This document shows positions 12,088 through 24,900 of a DNA stretch of 64,000 nt, piece after piece. Source of the stretch: Cyclospora cayetanensis. Its lineage: Eukaryota; Apicomplexa; Conoidasida; Eucoccidiorida; Eimeriidae. The stretch lies in assembly GCF_002999335.1 (NCBI RefSeq), contig NW_020312085.1:43191-107190 (forward strand), given 5' to 3'. The translations under genes and the position numbers were made by a program. Within the stretch, counting starts at the first letter, position 1; each line of letters begins with the position of its first letter. The notes beneath the pieces are model-generated. The model had not been told where the DNA came from and did no database searches. It worked only from the letters and a program-made list of their open reading frames with translations.

Positions 12088-12698
12088 TCACACATAAAGC
12101 TTCGGTAACAATATGCAAGCCTGCAGCTCACGAAGTATTTGCGGGTGTGTGGAGGTGAAGACAGCTCCTTGATTCAATTTTTGCCAGATCTGGCTTGATT
12201 TCTGCAGCGGAAACGCATAATCCCTTGAAGCGCAATTGTGTTTGTGCGAAGCAAAACCTTGCTGCCTCTCCACAACAGTACTTGCCCTGCGACAGCTGAA
12301 GCGCACGCTGGAGGTGCTGTGGGTGAGCTTGAACCTTTCGGTGATTACTGCGACGCCGCCGTTGATGCAACTATCTAGCCCTTCCCAATAGGTTCCTCGA
12401 CGAAACCAAGCAGGTTAACACTCCAGTTCTGGTGGGTTTTAGCAAGTTCAAGCGGCATACAGGCGAACTCGAGTTTGCAACTGCGAATGTGGAACGCCTT
12501 CTTGTGTCTTCCATCAGGGCGATGGCGAATTCGCAAGAAAGCGTCTTTGGAGTCGAGTGTAGAGTAGACTGTTGATTCATGTAATTTGTATCGTAATCCG
12601 GCTGGAGGGGGCATCGAAATGTCCTGATTCACAGTAATCGTGTTTGGGGGATTGAACCTAACGCACTTGCGCGCCACCTTCAGCCCTCCACCTGACAA
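12088..12698 (-). pseudogene. Reverse transcriptase fragment of Ty3/gypsy type, inactivated
   Basis: Two adjoining minus-strand frames (12698-12375 and 12370-12128) together resemble RT palm and thumb. The first has YSTLDSKDAFLRI, corresponding to the F-S-x-L-D-x-x-x-G-Y-x-x-I block, and FACMPLELAKT, corresponding to the MPFGL block. The position expected to carry the catalytic YxDD reads FVEE. The second frame has FAQTQLRFKG and AAEIKPDLAKIE, matching the conserved segment after the palm (F-L-G-H-x-V-S-x-x-G-I-x-x-D-P-x-K). Frame changes and the altered catalytic pair indicate a dead copy. Confidence 0.62.
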
Positions 12699-13109
12699 GA
12701 CTGGTGTATGCCCCGAAGCACTGGTTGATTTCTGTACTTCGCCTTTTCCAACAAGTCATCCGCCTGATACTCAATTTACTCTCTACTGTGCGGGCACTTC
12801 TGACATTGTGAAATAAAATAGCTTGGGGCTGAGTTAGCGATTAGATAATACGGTGCGCTGGATGACCAGCAGGGGATCAGCCTGCTGGCAGCTCGTCATT
12901 GTATAGCACATCAGCGGACGTTTCTCTCGATCCTGTCCAATCCTAATGTTCCTTGACTGAACTTTCAACCCATTTTCCTGGTACGAGCCGGCTGTACAGA
13001 CATCAGAATAGGATGCATGCTCAGACTGTCCTCTCTGACGGCTTCGCTGAGCAGCAAGCATGAATACTCTACCTCGCCTTGCTGCGGTACCGACCCTACC
13101 CTGGCTCAC

Positions 13110-15690
13110 CGTACATTAAATGAATGGTGTACACGAGACCAGAAGGTGCTTCCTTCTAGCGGCTTATAGAACATTTACCTTCACAGCGTGCAGCTGTGGC
13201 CGCACATGCGGCTTCCATTAGGTCACCTATGGCATACCAAGGGATACGTCATGGTGCTCGTGTCTAACGCAGAAGCACACCATGTTAATTTGAGCCGATT
13301 CCATACTTGCAGTGCCACTTTGAAACCGTTGTCTTGATAATTTTGGCCTTTTGGGTCCCGTATGAAAATTTTATTCGTATGGGCTGCGCAAACTACTTAA
13401 CAGGCAGATTACACTCTCCGCCGTACTTGGTCAACAGATCCACTTCCTTTTCAGTGTCATGCAACCCTAGCAACTCTTCACCATTACCATTGACTTGAAT
13501 CGCTCGATAGTCAACCGGTGATGGGTAGGGAGCTGCAGCTGCATCCTCTCTAGCCTACGTCACTCCCCCTCTGCCTGAGTAGGGGACTTTCCGTTTTCCT
13601 GACAACCCTTCTGTGCTTACCGAGCAGCCTGCTTCCGCTAAGCTCAGTCGTGTTGTCCACCTTTTTTGCGTTTTCACATGTGTTTGCAGCCCCGTATTTC
13701 GTTCCTGAATTTTCCAGAAGAGAAGAAGCTGTATTGTGGGCGGGGGTTGCGTACGGCTGCCCGGGAACGCGTCCCCTCTGCCCTTCTTCCTTTTCCACCT
13801 TAGACTGCAAGACAGGGTCGGTTGACACTACCACGACCTAAACGGGTTCCAGATCCCGATTGAGGCCTCCTGTGCTAGGCCAAGACTCCGTAGGTGCGCT
13901 TATTTGCTCCTGAAACCCCAAGAAGCCAATTAATTGTGAATCTCCCAGGGTCTGATATTGATTCGTTGAGTCAACTTCCACTTTGAGACCTCCTGAAGCG
14001 GCACCGTTGGTGGGCTTCGGACAAAGCACTGAAAAAACTGTTGTTCGTCTACGTTGTTTCTTCGGACCAAAGTTAAATATTTACCCAACTACCGATGCAT
14101 TGGTAGATTCGCCTGCTTCGGCTTGCTCCATTTTCCCAAGGCCTGCTGTTGAGCTGATCTCGGCATAAAGAGATGAGCTGGGGAGTGTATGCATTGACTG
14201 CGAAAAACCCTGCAAGCGGAATAAATAGTTGATATGAAAATCCGCCATTGAATTGCTTACACCTCCAATAGACCTGCCGCAAGGAGCACTTGCTTCTCTT
14301 GCGCTCAAGGGTACAAGGTAAGGAACATCTTTAGTATAGCTGATGCAATGCTCGAGCACTAGCCCATCTTCACGTCTGTCACTTTGGGCTGGCTAGCACA
14401 GCCTTTTGGACGCAGCTACCGATATCTTATCGGCTGTTGAATCATATCCTACTACCAGCTGTACAGCTGCTGCGTTCCCATCAGCTTGAAGGCATGCCTC
14501 TATCTCCCCAACACGCGTTGTGCCACCCTCAACTTTCCACGCGTGCGTTCGTTAGACTATTGCCCCAAAGAGTTGGATTACTGAATTGTAATATAACTTT
14601 TTTGACGCCAGGCAACTGTCTTAGGGGAGCCTGACAACCCGCTGCATCCACAGCCAGCGGAAGAATAGGGAACACTTGCGTCGAACTATGCAGTGCCACC
14701 AGCTTCAGTGCTAGACTCAAGGTCTCCTTCGGGAGGGCCTTAATCTCAGGATTATGGTAGACACGATAGAAAGTAATGGACAGCTTTCCGAGTGAGCTGC
14801 CGCCTCTTCCTTCGCGGGGCCCTCAGGTTTCCCGACATGAAGGGAGAGAGCCAGGTAAAGTGAGCGTAGCTGCACCTTCCTACGCACTCCGGAGCATCAT
14901 AGCACTTGCATATTACATCTAGCATCTAGTGCACAAGCAGACAACATCGTGTCTTCTTGTATTGGCGTAGCAAAACTCGGCAATCAACCAGCTACACGAA
15001 GAGACATGAAATTTACTCATTTCTTTACTAATCTTTCTAACTAAATATAATATGTGGCGTTAAAAATCTGGTATAGTCTAGCCCGTTTCACTGCTTTTCT
15101 TAAAACCATTGTTAACGGCAAAAGGCCAACCTCTGTCCCCGTGATCCTGTGAAAGTGCCACAGCGTAGGATAGGAGTAGAGCCATGGCATATATGTACAT
15201 TCCTTGCAGAGAATGTGACAGCAAACCAACCCTTTCAGCCAATGCAAGACACCATATCTGTATTTACGGTACTGCATATTAAGTTGCGCTGAACTGTTAC
15301 ATAGCTCCCTAGGGAGCATTTCATGACCGCCAATGACGAAGTACTCTAAACTCCTGAAAATAACCGCATTAGCTTTACAGACCTGCGTAATCAGGACTTC
15401 ATGGTGCATTGTTTGCTAAGGGGGCTCCTGGTGACCGGCGTGCTCTCGTATGGTGTTGTTGCCAGCAGCACAAGGAGGACGGTATTGGGGATGAAGGCTC
15501 CGTTAACCTGGTCCTATTTTGCTAAACTCTTTCTGAAACTAAAAGGAATCTTGTCTATGAAACAAGGTACATCTCCCTAGCTTGAGATTCTGCTGCGGCC
15601 CTCGCCTGCGCAGCGCCACTAGCCGCTTCAGTGCAGCAGAGAGCTTCTGGTGCGGTGCTTCCGTTAGGAGGGCTTTTGGGGGTTACGTGA
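13110..15690. other. Repeat-poor stretch, no supported gene
   Basis: Frames are short on both strands. Given the orientation of the RT/integrase remnant, this would be where gag and the 5' LTR of that element lay, but I see no zinc knuckle or protease motif that supports this. The sequence lacks trinucleotide tracts. Confidence 0.5.
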
Positions 15691-15693
15691 GAA

Positions 15694-16482
15694 ATGGCTC
15701 CTTCCACAAAAGGAACAATCCACGTGGCGTGCAGTTGGAATCGCCTGGCCTTCCAATCTGATCCATTTAACTGCAGCCGTGTCTCTCGCTTCTGCTTTAG
15801 CTACTGAGCGCGGCAGCGGCAGCGGCTGTATAGCAGCAACTGCGGCAACAGCAGCAGCAAACACGGAACTGTGGCTGTATGCCACGACTCAAGCCTTGTG
15901 GGACTATTTGCCTTTGGAGCAGAGCCTCTATAGGGCCTCTCGAGCACCAACTCGGCTCCGCTTGCCTTCCAGCAGCGCCGCGTCAGCGACCCAAGAAGCC
16001 CAGGAAACCGCCGACTTCTATTCCCAGCCCTTGTGGATTTTATTCCAAGGCACTTTACGGTGAGTCTGCTTGGAAAAGCGATACCTCTGGTCAGTGGAAG
16101 TGGAGAGAAGCTGTCACCCTACATTGCATTGAAGAAGAAAGGGCGCTGCGCCTTCGTAGTGTTGTCGCTATTGCCCGTCGACGAGTTTAAACAACACGCT
16201 GAGGCTCTTTCAGCTGCTTGTTCGTTTGGGACTCTGTGGCAGTGCCGCTTTACCGTCTCCCTGGCTGTTTGTGCAGTCGACGGACAGTACACAGGTAAAC
16301 TTGGAAGGCGCCTTGCTGCACCTGCAGTATCAGAGGCAACGCTTATCCCGGCAGCACCAGCAATACGAGGAAACAAGAGGATGAGCCAAGGGCTGTCTCG
16401 AGGCAGCCTGTGCCGTCTTCAACCTGCTTCCTACTGCGGAGCACCCAGTAGCACACAACGCACCAGCCACAAGCTGCCCTGA
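15694..16482 (+). CDS. Possible exons of an unidentified gene
   Basis: An ATG at 15694 opens a frame with a protein-like beginning (MAPSTKGTIHVACSW). A second frame runs over about 15779-16060 and ends at a GTGAGT donor-like site (16061). A third covers about 16033-16291 and ends at a CAG|GTAAAC donor. Composition resembles coding sequence (tryptophan, mixed charges) more than the flanking block. No domain is recognised and I could not join the pieces with certainty. The opposite strand is also open nearby, so this is only a candidate. Confidence 0.25.
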
Positions 16483-16665
16483 TCACTTTCGCCAGCCGCT
16501 CTCGAATAGCACATTTACTCACCGTTTGCTGTCCTTCCTCGACGCTTTTTCGCCCTTCGTTCTCTCCGCTAGAACCTCGCTGAGGCATACCCGTCCTCGG
16601 GGTAGACAGTCGAGGCAGCACCTTTAGGACGCGCTCAGGCATCGTGATACAGACCCTAGATTGCA

Positions 16666-17532
16666 TCAGCACAGCGGCTGCGGAAACAGCAACGGCGGCA
16701 GCAGCAGCAAAACATAGGCGCAGCTCAGAGCTAGCAATACTTGCCGCCACTTTTTTTCTTCACCTGCGGATACAGAGCCGAAACTCACACATAGCTGAAG
16801 AGTAGCGGCAACTGCGTGCGGACGATGGTTCAGCAGCTCATTGAGCCCCCCGAGACAGAGGAGGTGCTTCTCCTCGTCAAATCCGCTCACCAGTGATTTA
16901 AAAACAGGAGCAACGGAGCGTGTACAGAGGTCGCGCCTTGTTGAAGCAGCAGGAGGAAAGACCCCCCATCTCCTGCGCATTATCTCCGTGTGTGTCGTCG
17001 TCGTTGTCACCAAGATCATCGTCATCGTGTTGGCGGCAGGCAGCGCAGTAGAGGGAGGGCTAGCTAGTAGCAGCACAGTTCCTCGGTTCTCCGCCAGGCT
17101 TCTCCCGCTGAAGAGGACGCACACAGGGCGATCCGAAGCGCAGATTCTACGTGTATCGTCCCCTACCTCCTCCAACTTAGCTGAGGCTGTGTGTGTCTCT
17201 GACTGCGGGGGGAGAGGCGAGGATGGAACCGCCGCTCGCTCTGCAACACTAGCAACAGCTGCATCAGGGTAAGCAGCAGAAGCACCAAACGGCGCAGGCA
17301 GCGGCCGCTGCCTGCGACATTGGAACCCCTGTGCAGTAGTATCAACTGAGCGTATTGCATGCATTGATTGGCTGCCGCGGCTCGGCTCGGCAGAGCCCGC
17401 AACAGCAACAGCTACAGCGCAAGAAAGAGGCATTTGAACACATCTCGTGGGAGTTAGCCGCTGGAGGCGGACTTGCTTGTCTGCCTTTCTTGTCGCGCGC
17501 TGGACGGGAGGAACCCCGTACAGTAGCAGCAA
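16666..17532 (-). CDS. Possible exon of an unidentified minus-strand gene
   Basis: A 288-codon open frame on the minus strand includes SGFDEEKHLLCLGGLNELL, which looks like a helical repeat protein, followed by a hydrophobic end. It would be divergent from the TMEM65-GAF gene. No family is recognised. The start shown is only the limit of the open frame, and the 3' exon structure is unknown. The + strand is also open over 16841-17272, so a spurious frame cannot be excluded. Confidence 0.27.
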   Translation of the reverse strand: MLLLYGVPPVQRATRKADKQVRLQRLTPTRCVQMPLSCAVAVAVAGSAEPSRGSQSMHAIRSVDTTAQGFQCRRQRPLPAPFGASAAYPDAAVASVAERAAVPSSPLPPQSETHTASAKLEEVGDDTRRICASDRPVCVLFSGRSLAENRGTVLLLASPPSTALPAANTMTMILVTTTTTHTEIMRRRWGVFPPAASTRRDLCTRSVAPVFKSLVSGFDEEKHLLCLGGLNELLNHRPHAVAATLQLCVSFGSVSAGEEKKWRQVLLALSCAYVLLLLPPLLFPQPLC

Positions 17533-17674
17533 GAACAGCAGGTGGCAGCGAAAGAAAATTCAGCGGAAGGAACCGAGAAAGGCACACAGGGGGGTGGACA
17601 AGCTACTACCTACTCTCAAGAGCAGCGCTGCTGCACCGCAACAGCAGAAAATCCGCAGGAGCAGCCAGCAGATC

Positions 17675-20600
17675 ATGGTGTACTGCTGCGTCTCTGCTTT
17701 CTCTGTTTTTAATGTGGCTCCTCGCTGCCCGTCTCAGGGGCTTCTCTTTGCTGCAACAGCAGCGGCATCGCGGAGGCTTGCTGCATCATGCCGTTGCAGC
17801 GCCTTCCGTGCAGCAACGGCAGAAGCAGCAGGAGCAGGAGCAGAAACACGCGTGGCAGCTATTGCACGCACTTCCACTAGCTTTGCACGATGGACAGTCG
17901 CTATAGGCGGCCTGCGGGGTGTGTGCAGCAACACCGGCGCTGCCGCTGGCGGCTGCTGCAGCAGCAGCGACGGCAACAGCAACAGCAACAACGGCAACGG
18001 CAGCAACGGCAGCAACAGCACCAGTATCCGCAGCACCACATGCTGCAACACCCGACATTCAGAATTGTCCTCGATGACACGGCAGAATAGAGGCAACGCA
18101 GTGACAAGCAGCGGCAGCTGTATCCCTTTCTCGAGCAGCACCGGCGTGTGTGAGAGCAGCAGCACAACAGCTCTCTGTCCTCCACCAAGCCGCCGTCTAG
18201 GCAGAGATTTGCCTGAAGCCGATCTGTCCACGTGCACCAGGATATGCAGCTGTAGCGAGATGGACAGCAAACGGAGCAGCAACTGTCGGGTTCCTTCTTT
18301 GCTTGAGGAGTGCTCGGAGCAGCGTGGCAGCTGGTCGCCTTGGGAAAGCTGCCCAAACCCCTATCCCTTGGAGCCGTTCCTCGTGGCAACCTACGTTGCA
18401 GCAACGTTGGTAACAGCTGTGTCTTCCTCCGTCTCTGCCGCAGCCAGCGCTGCTGCTGTAGCCTCAGCAAGAGGCCGTCTGGTGTCTGTGCCGGAGGTTT
18501 CTACGTTTGGGGTCTTTCAAGGAGAGGCTCCCTGCTTTTTACATGACGGGCAGCAGCAGGAGCACCACCAACCCGCACTGCCACCCCAACGTTGTCAGAC
18601 TGAGGTTCTCGACAGGAACGACCATCCTCCATCGGAGTCTGCGGGCTTTGAGGAGGTGCTTGACGTTCGTACGTCGAAACTGCGCGCTGCCAGCTCTGCT
18701 TTCGAGGCAGCCGATTTGCCAGCTGCGGTGTCTGAGCCGCAAAAGCAGGCCTTGCGTTTGCGCGAGCCGCGAGGAAGCGGCAAGCAGCAGCAGGAGCCTC
18801 AGAACGAGCAAGTGCAGACGCAGGTGTTGCAGGAGAGTGACCAGGGGGGTGGCCACCAGCAGCAGGCAAAGGCGCATGCTAGGGGCGAGAGCTATATGAG
18901 CTGGAAAGAAGTTTGGCACGTTTTTGGGATTGCGGCGCTCCCCATGGTTGGCTTTGGACTTATGGATCAGCTGATCATGATCCGCCTAGGCGATGTAAGA
19001 TTCCCGTTTGCAGTTGGGGGGGAGGGGGGCGAGGGGGTAGTTGTAGCTCTTTCACAGCCTGGGGGAGTCGACGATCGTGCTTTCCGCGATACGGCGGCAG
19101 GGATGCCGATTCTCTGAAGGCACAACATGTGGGGGGCTGCTAGCGGTTTATTTTGAAGGCCTCTGCAGGCTTCCGATATCACGATTCTGGAAAAGGGTCT
19201 TTCTGTGCGAGCCGGTGGCTAGCTGCCGCTGGTTCGTTCTCCTCCTCTTAGGCGTCTCCTAGGGAATGCAATAACGGCACTGGTGCAAGGGAGAGCTGCA
19301 GGCGCCGTTATTTAAGGCCGTATCATTTGGATGCCGCCTAGTAAGACGCCATTGTGTGTGTGTACGCGTATGCGTTCTGCCTTTTATGCTCGTTTGCAGC
19401 TGCTAGACACTACCTTAGGCGTCAAGTTTGGGCTTGCCACGCTTTCTGCTGCCGCAGTGGGACAGCTGTGCAGCGACACTGCGGGGGTTCTCTTCGGATC
19501 CACTATTGAGTCATGCGCCAACAGACTCGGCTTTCCTGCTCCAAACCTCACTGCAGCCCAGAGAGCCTCGGCTGTCTTCAGGTAGGCCCACAGCACAAGT
19601 GGCATCGCGCATGTTTGGGGGTGAGAGTCAGCTCAGTTGCTTCCCCTGTGCTCGTTGTATATGCGGCGAACCGTATTGCTGAATGACGGCCGAGGGAATG
19701 GGGCCTTGGGCTGGGAAGGCGCTACCCTATAATGCATGCACATGCATTGCATGGCAGCAGATTTTTGCGTCGTGATAGCATGCCTGCCATGAGTGCAGCC
19801 TGACAAAGACCTTAGGCGCGGCGTCCGGTGTTTGCTGCGGATGTCTTCTTGGAATGCTGCAATTGCTGGTCCTTGACTTGGATCGAGCAGACAGGCTGAA
19901 GCATCAGCAACAGGTAGCTGATTTTGTCATGCTCCAGAGCAGCCGTGGACGCTGAGCGCGCCGCCTCTTTCAGCTAGCTGCTAGCCGAGCTGACGACAGC
20001 ACGCCCTCGTGTAATGGGTAGCCTTTTTACTGTGTGCTGCACCTCATGAAACGTGCGGGGGTCTGTACTGTACAGCTGGACACGATCTTTGAGACAGTCT
20101 TGATCGACGGGCCTAAGCTGTTTCACTGTGAACGGGTGAGTGTATGGACGTCTCCGGCGGTTAGTGTTGCCGGTGCGGCTAGCGCGTGTTCAGTAACATT
20201 TGCCTACCTACAGGCTGACCAGCAGATTTCTGTGTGTTTCATTCCTACACGGGGGGTGGGGGATTTCCTAGAGGGGGTTCGCTCTCTGGGGTGGCTTCTA
20301 GCTGACATGCCCTGCTGATGCGCCTTGCTGCAGGCCGCACTCTTTGTATACGATTCGAGCCGCGATGAGGTGTGGTCCAAGGCGGTTTTTGGTGAGGACA
20401 AGGCGATTCGCATGCAAAAACACAAGAGCAAGTGCTTCACAACCTGGGTAATCGACAACAAGGCCATTCTCAACTGCGCGGATGCTTCAGTGGTAGGCTG
20501 CCTCATCGTGGCTTGTTTTGAAGCCTCCTCGCTAGCTAGGTGATATTTTCTCTGACGCTATCCATTTAGCCTTTCAAAGCGTCCTACATGACGGCCAGAG

Positions 20601-21935
20601 TCTTCACCGGTGTGGGCTGCGTTTCCGCAAGCGTTTGCTAGTACATACACCCCAGTAATGTGTGTGCGTCGTTTGCGTTCGCCAACTACTCTATAAGGGG
20701 CACATGCCCGTCTCGAAGTGCATTTCTGCCTTCATCGCTTCCTTGCGGTTTGCCACTTTTCCCCTCTCCCCCTTTATATCCCCTCAGGATCCACGATTTA
20801 ACCCCGAATTCGATGAAAACCCTGACCAGAAGACGCGGAGTGTTTTGGCTGCTCCAGTAATGGATAGATCGGGAGAGGTCATTGCAGCTCTCGTGTTCTT
20901 CAATAAGCATCCCCAATACCAGGGGCGTTTTTCTGAGGTACTGCAGTTTCTGGATAGCTTCTGAGTGTGCGGATGCATGGATGGCCTCATGCGTGCATGC
21001 ATGCGTGCATGCATGCATACCGCATGTGTTATGCTGGTAGTACCATGGACAACACTCCTGATTTTTAGCACGGGTTTGTTTTGTATGCTTTGGACTGCCT
21101 GCCTCCTTGTCAGGACGACGAGCGCATGGTGGAAATGATGAGCCGTCATATGCAAATATTTATGGAGAAGTTTGAGTATGGCGCAGCAGATGATCGCAGA
21201 ATGATATCTCTACCAGAGAGTGAGCATGTTTTCCAGTACTATGCGGAGGTCACCGCGGACGACAACCAGAAGAGCCAGCGTAGTCCAGCTTGGAAGTGCA
21301 GCACTCTCGCAAACGCAGGCACTGAGGATGCTCCGCGAAGGGTCGCAGCAGCGGCGGATTGCGTAGAGGCCAGACACGCGAAGGGCAATCATGACGACGT
21401 GGCGGCTGCTGCTGCCTCACCCGCAACCCCATCCAACGTGCACCGAGTGCTCTCTACAGCCCATCCGAGCTTCAGCAGCCGGCACAACATGCCTTGTGTG
21501 CTTTTGCACTCTCTGGGGCCTCATGTGACGACGCCTCCTCAGGATGCACCCGCCCCTTTGGGAGCCGGCGTGGTGGGCAGTGTGAGACAGAGAGTCGCTG
21601 GAGCAGCCATTGCCGCAGCAACAGCAGCGGGCATCGATACCGCGGCTGCGGACGGGAGGCGCGCTTGGTGGCTACGCTGGCTGTTCTGCATGCCCGAGGA
21701 CGATGATTACTTGGTCCCGACTCCAGATGAGGCGTCTCCTGCCGCCGTTCAGGCTCAAGGAAATGATGCTGCAGACACAGGAACCCCCGGTGATGACAGA
21801 TCTTCGGGAGGGGGGGGAGGCCGGAGACCAAAGGACAGGCCTGCCCCTCCGCCCTACTGGAAAGCAACATTTCCGCATCTCTATGGATCGAGCAGCACCT
21901 CTGCGGCGAAGATTGTTGAGGTGGACCGGAGATAG
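17675..21935 (+). CDS. TMEM65-GAF fusion protein, probably mitochondrial
   Basis: Seven phase-compatible exons (17675-18994, 19400-19581, 19799-19913, 20076-20135, 20334-20492, 20788-20937, 21114-21935) give about 935 aa. Residues 1 to about 410 are low complexity and start with an Arg/Ala/Ser-rich, acid-poor segment that looks like a mitochondrial presequence. The TMEM65 domain follows: GIAALPMVGFGLMDQLIMI, GLATLSAAAVGQLCSDTAG, LGFPAPNLTAAQ and GCLLGML, aligning with human TMEM65, an inner-membrane protein linked to mitochondrial Na+/Ca2+ exchange. A short helix leads into a GAF domain: LFHCERAALFVYD, DPRFN, TRSVLAAPVMDRSGEVIAAL and FNKH. The tail of about 230 aa is Gly/Pro-rich. The ATG at 17675 is the first in the open frame, which extends to 17447 without one. 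GAF domains bind small ligands such as cyclic nucleotides, but the ligand here is unknown. Confidence 0.82.
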
Positions 21936-24900
21936 CAGTGCCGCACCGGGCAGCCAGCCACCTTAAATGCTCTCTCATTGCGATATCTGCGGATGCTTGC
22001 TGCTCCGCAGGCCAGACAATAGGAATACGAGCTATGTATCATGCGCATCCGTATGTGGCTGCTGCATGACGTGTGGCGTCTTGGTTTTGTCTCTGTAGAG
22101 TAGAGGGGCCGCGGCCTTTTTCCGGCGCAAGTGTGGCCCTCGTCTCTTCTTTGTTGATCTCATCGTATATGTCTGCTTCTCCGTCGCTGTCAAGCAGAGT
22201 ACTCTCTTGGTTTAATTCGTGCTGGTGTTCGGACCGGCCGCAGGTTGTAGGGGTGGCTCCCCGGCGTGTTGTTGTCGGCATGATTGCCCGCTTCGTTTGT
22301 AGTTTTAGCTGTTCTGCCTGTGCGTACACCTGCTGCCCCCCCTTGCTGCAGCGCTCATCCCGTAGAACTGCCACGGAGGGCAGGGGGTATACAGAGGAGC
22401 ATACTACTGCAGTGCGATACGGGGTAGCAAGAGGAGCTATTTTCTCATGGGTGCGACCTTTATAGCTTTTCTGTCGCACCGCACGAGTAGTGCACAGGGG
22501 ACTGCGCGCATGCAAAGAGTTGCCCAAAGAACTGTCGCAGCGCTCGGCTGTACGGTAACGGGCAACCCGCACACAAGCGTCAGGGCTGTTGCAGCTTCAT
22601 TCTTGCATACGCAGGCTACTCTTGGCGTGTGGCAACTGACCCCTGTATGTGTGTCCCCTGAATCCCCCATACACAACTCAAGAAAAGAAGGCCTCACTGA
22701 TGGCACTCTCTATAATGCGCCAACAGAGTGTGTGAAAATACACGCGTCTTAGGGTACATACATATTATCAGGCCTGACCTGACTTTGCTGTATTGTTCCT
22801 GTACGTTGCTAGCTTTCTAGGCACACAGGGGCCAGAACCTTTGGGTACTTTTGTACAATCCATTCTTAATGAATATCCTCATAAGTAACTCGCCACATAG
22901 GTGGCACCAGAACGGACAAAGGCACCTCTATTACCATACTAGACAGCCTGGTCAACATGCTACCCCACAATGTTCTCTGCAATCTTGTGCTAGGACCCCC
23001 CCAGTCGGTAAACCCGGCGAGCGCCCGGTGCAACGAGGACAATTGCTAAGTGGCACTGCTGTTTGATGCAGCACGCGAATTAGGGGAGGATTGTGAACCC
23101 CGCAGCAAACAATTCATGCACCTTGCAGGTGAACGGTATCCGCGACAACAAATATGCTGTGTGCTTCTAATGAAGAACCCGTAGGAAGGCATGCCTCTGT
23201 ACTGGCTAGCGGTATGCACAGCTCATCATTGCTTTCATGTAGACCGGATTGAGATAGACGGAAATGAGAGCCCCCGCAGCTTTTCCGTCGTGTTTCGGCC
23301 CCTAAAGCTGCTTAGATTAGCAGGGCCTCTCTTATACGGCACATCAGAAACAATTTGCGGAGTGCTGCAGTAAGCCGTGCACGCAGAGGCACAGTACCGC
23401 ACGGATACTTTCGAGGAGGAACAGCATTTGGCCAGCCGCATAGGTTGTCTTCTCTCTTGCTTTCTTGCAGTAGCTTTTGGCATGGATGGGGACGTTTTGC
23501 AGCACAATGTAGCAAACAGTTCTTGGTTTCAGCATTCTTCGTCCACGTTAGTCATGTATGTCTTGAAGTCTTAATTAGATTGGCGTTTGAACAACGAGTC
23601 GAAACTTTGAGGAACTAAGCTCCGTGGGTTCAATGCAAACACAGGGTGTTCGAAGTTGACCATTAGATTGTCTTTAATGTCGCTAATCGGTTTGCTCCTG
23701 TGTCCTGAACATTTTCTCAGCCAGTAACATGTGACCAAGATTCACCCGTTCTATAAAGGGACGAAGTGTATGGTTCTCAGTGCGCACTGCCCTTTAAGCA
23801 CCTCTTTAGCCACCATTTCCAACATGATAGCATTCACCTTGTGGAACGTTGGCTTACCAGTGTCTGGAGGCGTTGACTTGGGTTGCGACAATTCTTGACT
23901 ATAGCGCGGTGATCACATCCACTGCTCCACAGATCGCTAGCCTGCAGGACGTCGCATCATGGCGTGAATAGCCAATGATTCACGGAGCCTTTTTTTCGCA
24001 CAGCTCTTTTTTTTTGCTGCGCAGGCACGGAATTCGAGCCTTTGCAGCGCCGTGTCTGTCGAAGATAAAGTTTGCCTTCTATTGCCTCTCCTGCAGAGTT
24101 CCTTTCGGGTTTCTTCATCGCACTTGTGAACGCTGCACCAAGGCGACTGGCAAGCTTTACTAAAGCGAAGCTCCATTAAGCGCTGTTACTGCTGGAACAA
24201 GGACTCTTTTCCTAAAGTGTTTTGCATTCCGTGTGTAGTCCTCACCACGCTAGTGCGAGAGTAAAACACCTGAGAAGCACTTTGAGACGGCCTACCGGCG
24301 TACCGCGCGAGCATTCTTTGCCTTCCGTGTAACCCCTGCAGTATCAATCAACGCATGCTGACGAAGGAGTTTTGGAGATATATCCAAGCGTGCGTGCCCC
24401 CTCGAATTCTTGCTGTCCAACATTTCCAATACCTTTTTGTGAGCTTCGAATCGATATTGATTCCTCCATCCTGTGATGATAGTGAAGTTGGCCACTGGGA
24501 TGCCATGATCATTAAAAGCGTGTGCTTTTTGATGAGAAAACACCGTCGATAAGATTGTTACGCAGCTCTCCAGGCGTACAGCGAGCAGAGTGCAGCCAGG
24601 CCAATAGATCCTGGTAAGAGTCCACCAGCTAGTCTTGTCGCCTGTCTGCTGACTCAGTCATGACGAATACGGGGGCTGAAAGCTTGCCAACCTTGAGACA
24701 GCACATGTCTGCCTGTCATCACACCTTATTTGCGCTGGCCGAACAAGTGCCTTCCCTTAGCTGCGCTTGTGCAGCCACTGCCCCGCACAACGCCGTTGGT
24801 CAGCCCACCCTAACAGCTAGTCTAGGCTGATTTTGGTCAATTCCAAAACAAAGCGTCTCTTTTTCTGATACGACGAGTTCCCTGTTGTCTGTTGTTTGAT

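Larger units (their letters stand above)
10300..13110 (-). mobile_element. Decayed Ty3/gypsy-type (chromovirus-like) LTR retrotransposon remnant
   Basis: Reading on the minus strand, reverse transcriptase-like sequence (12698-12088) precedes integrase-like sequence (11182-10868), the pol order of Ty3/gypsy elements. A short stretch at 13109-12834 contains GRVFMLAAQ, which resembles the gag/pol boundary of chromoviruses, but only weakly. Frames are interrupted throughout and no intact polyprotein exists. I could not identify terminal repeats, a primer-binding site or target duplications by eye, so the limits given are approximate. Confidence 0.55.

Noticed and set aside
17447..17674. Extension of the TMEM65-GAF first exon upstream of 17675
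   Set aside because: The frame is open but contains no ATG (it begins at GTG), and the presequence-like N-terminus starts well at the ATG at 17675.
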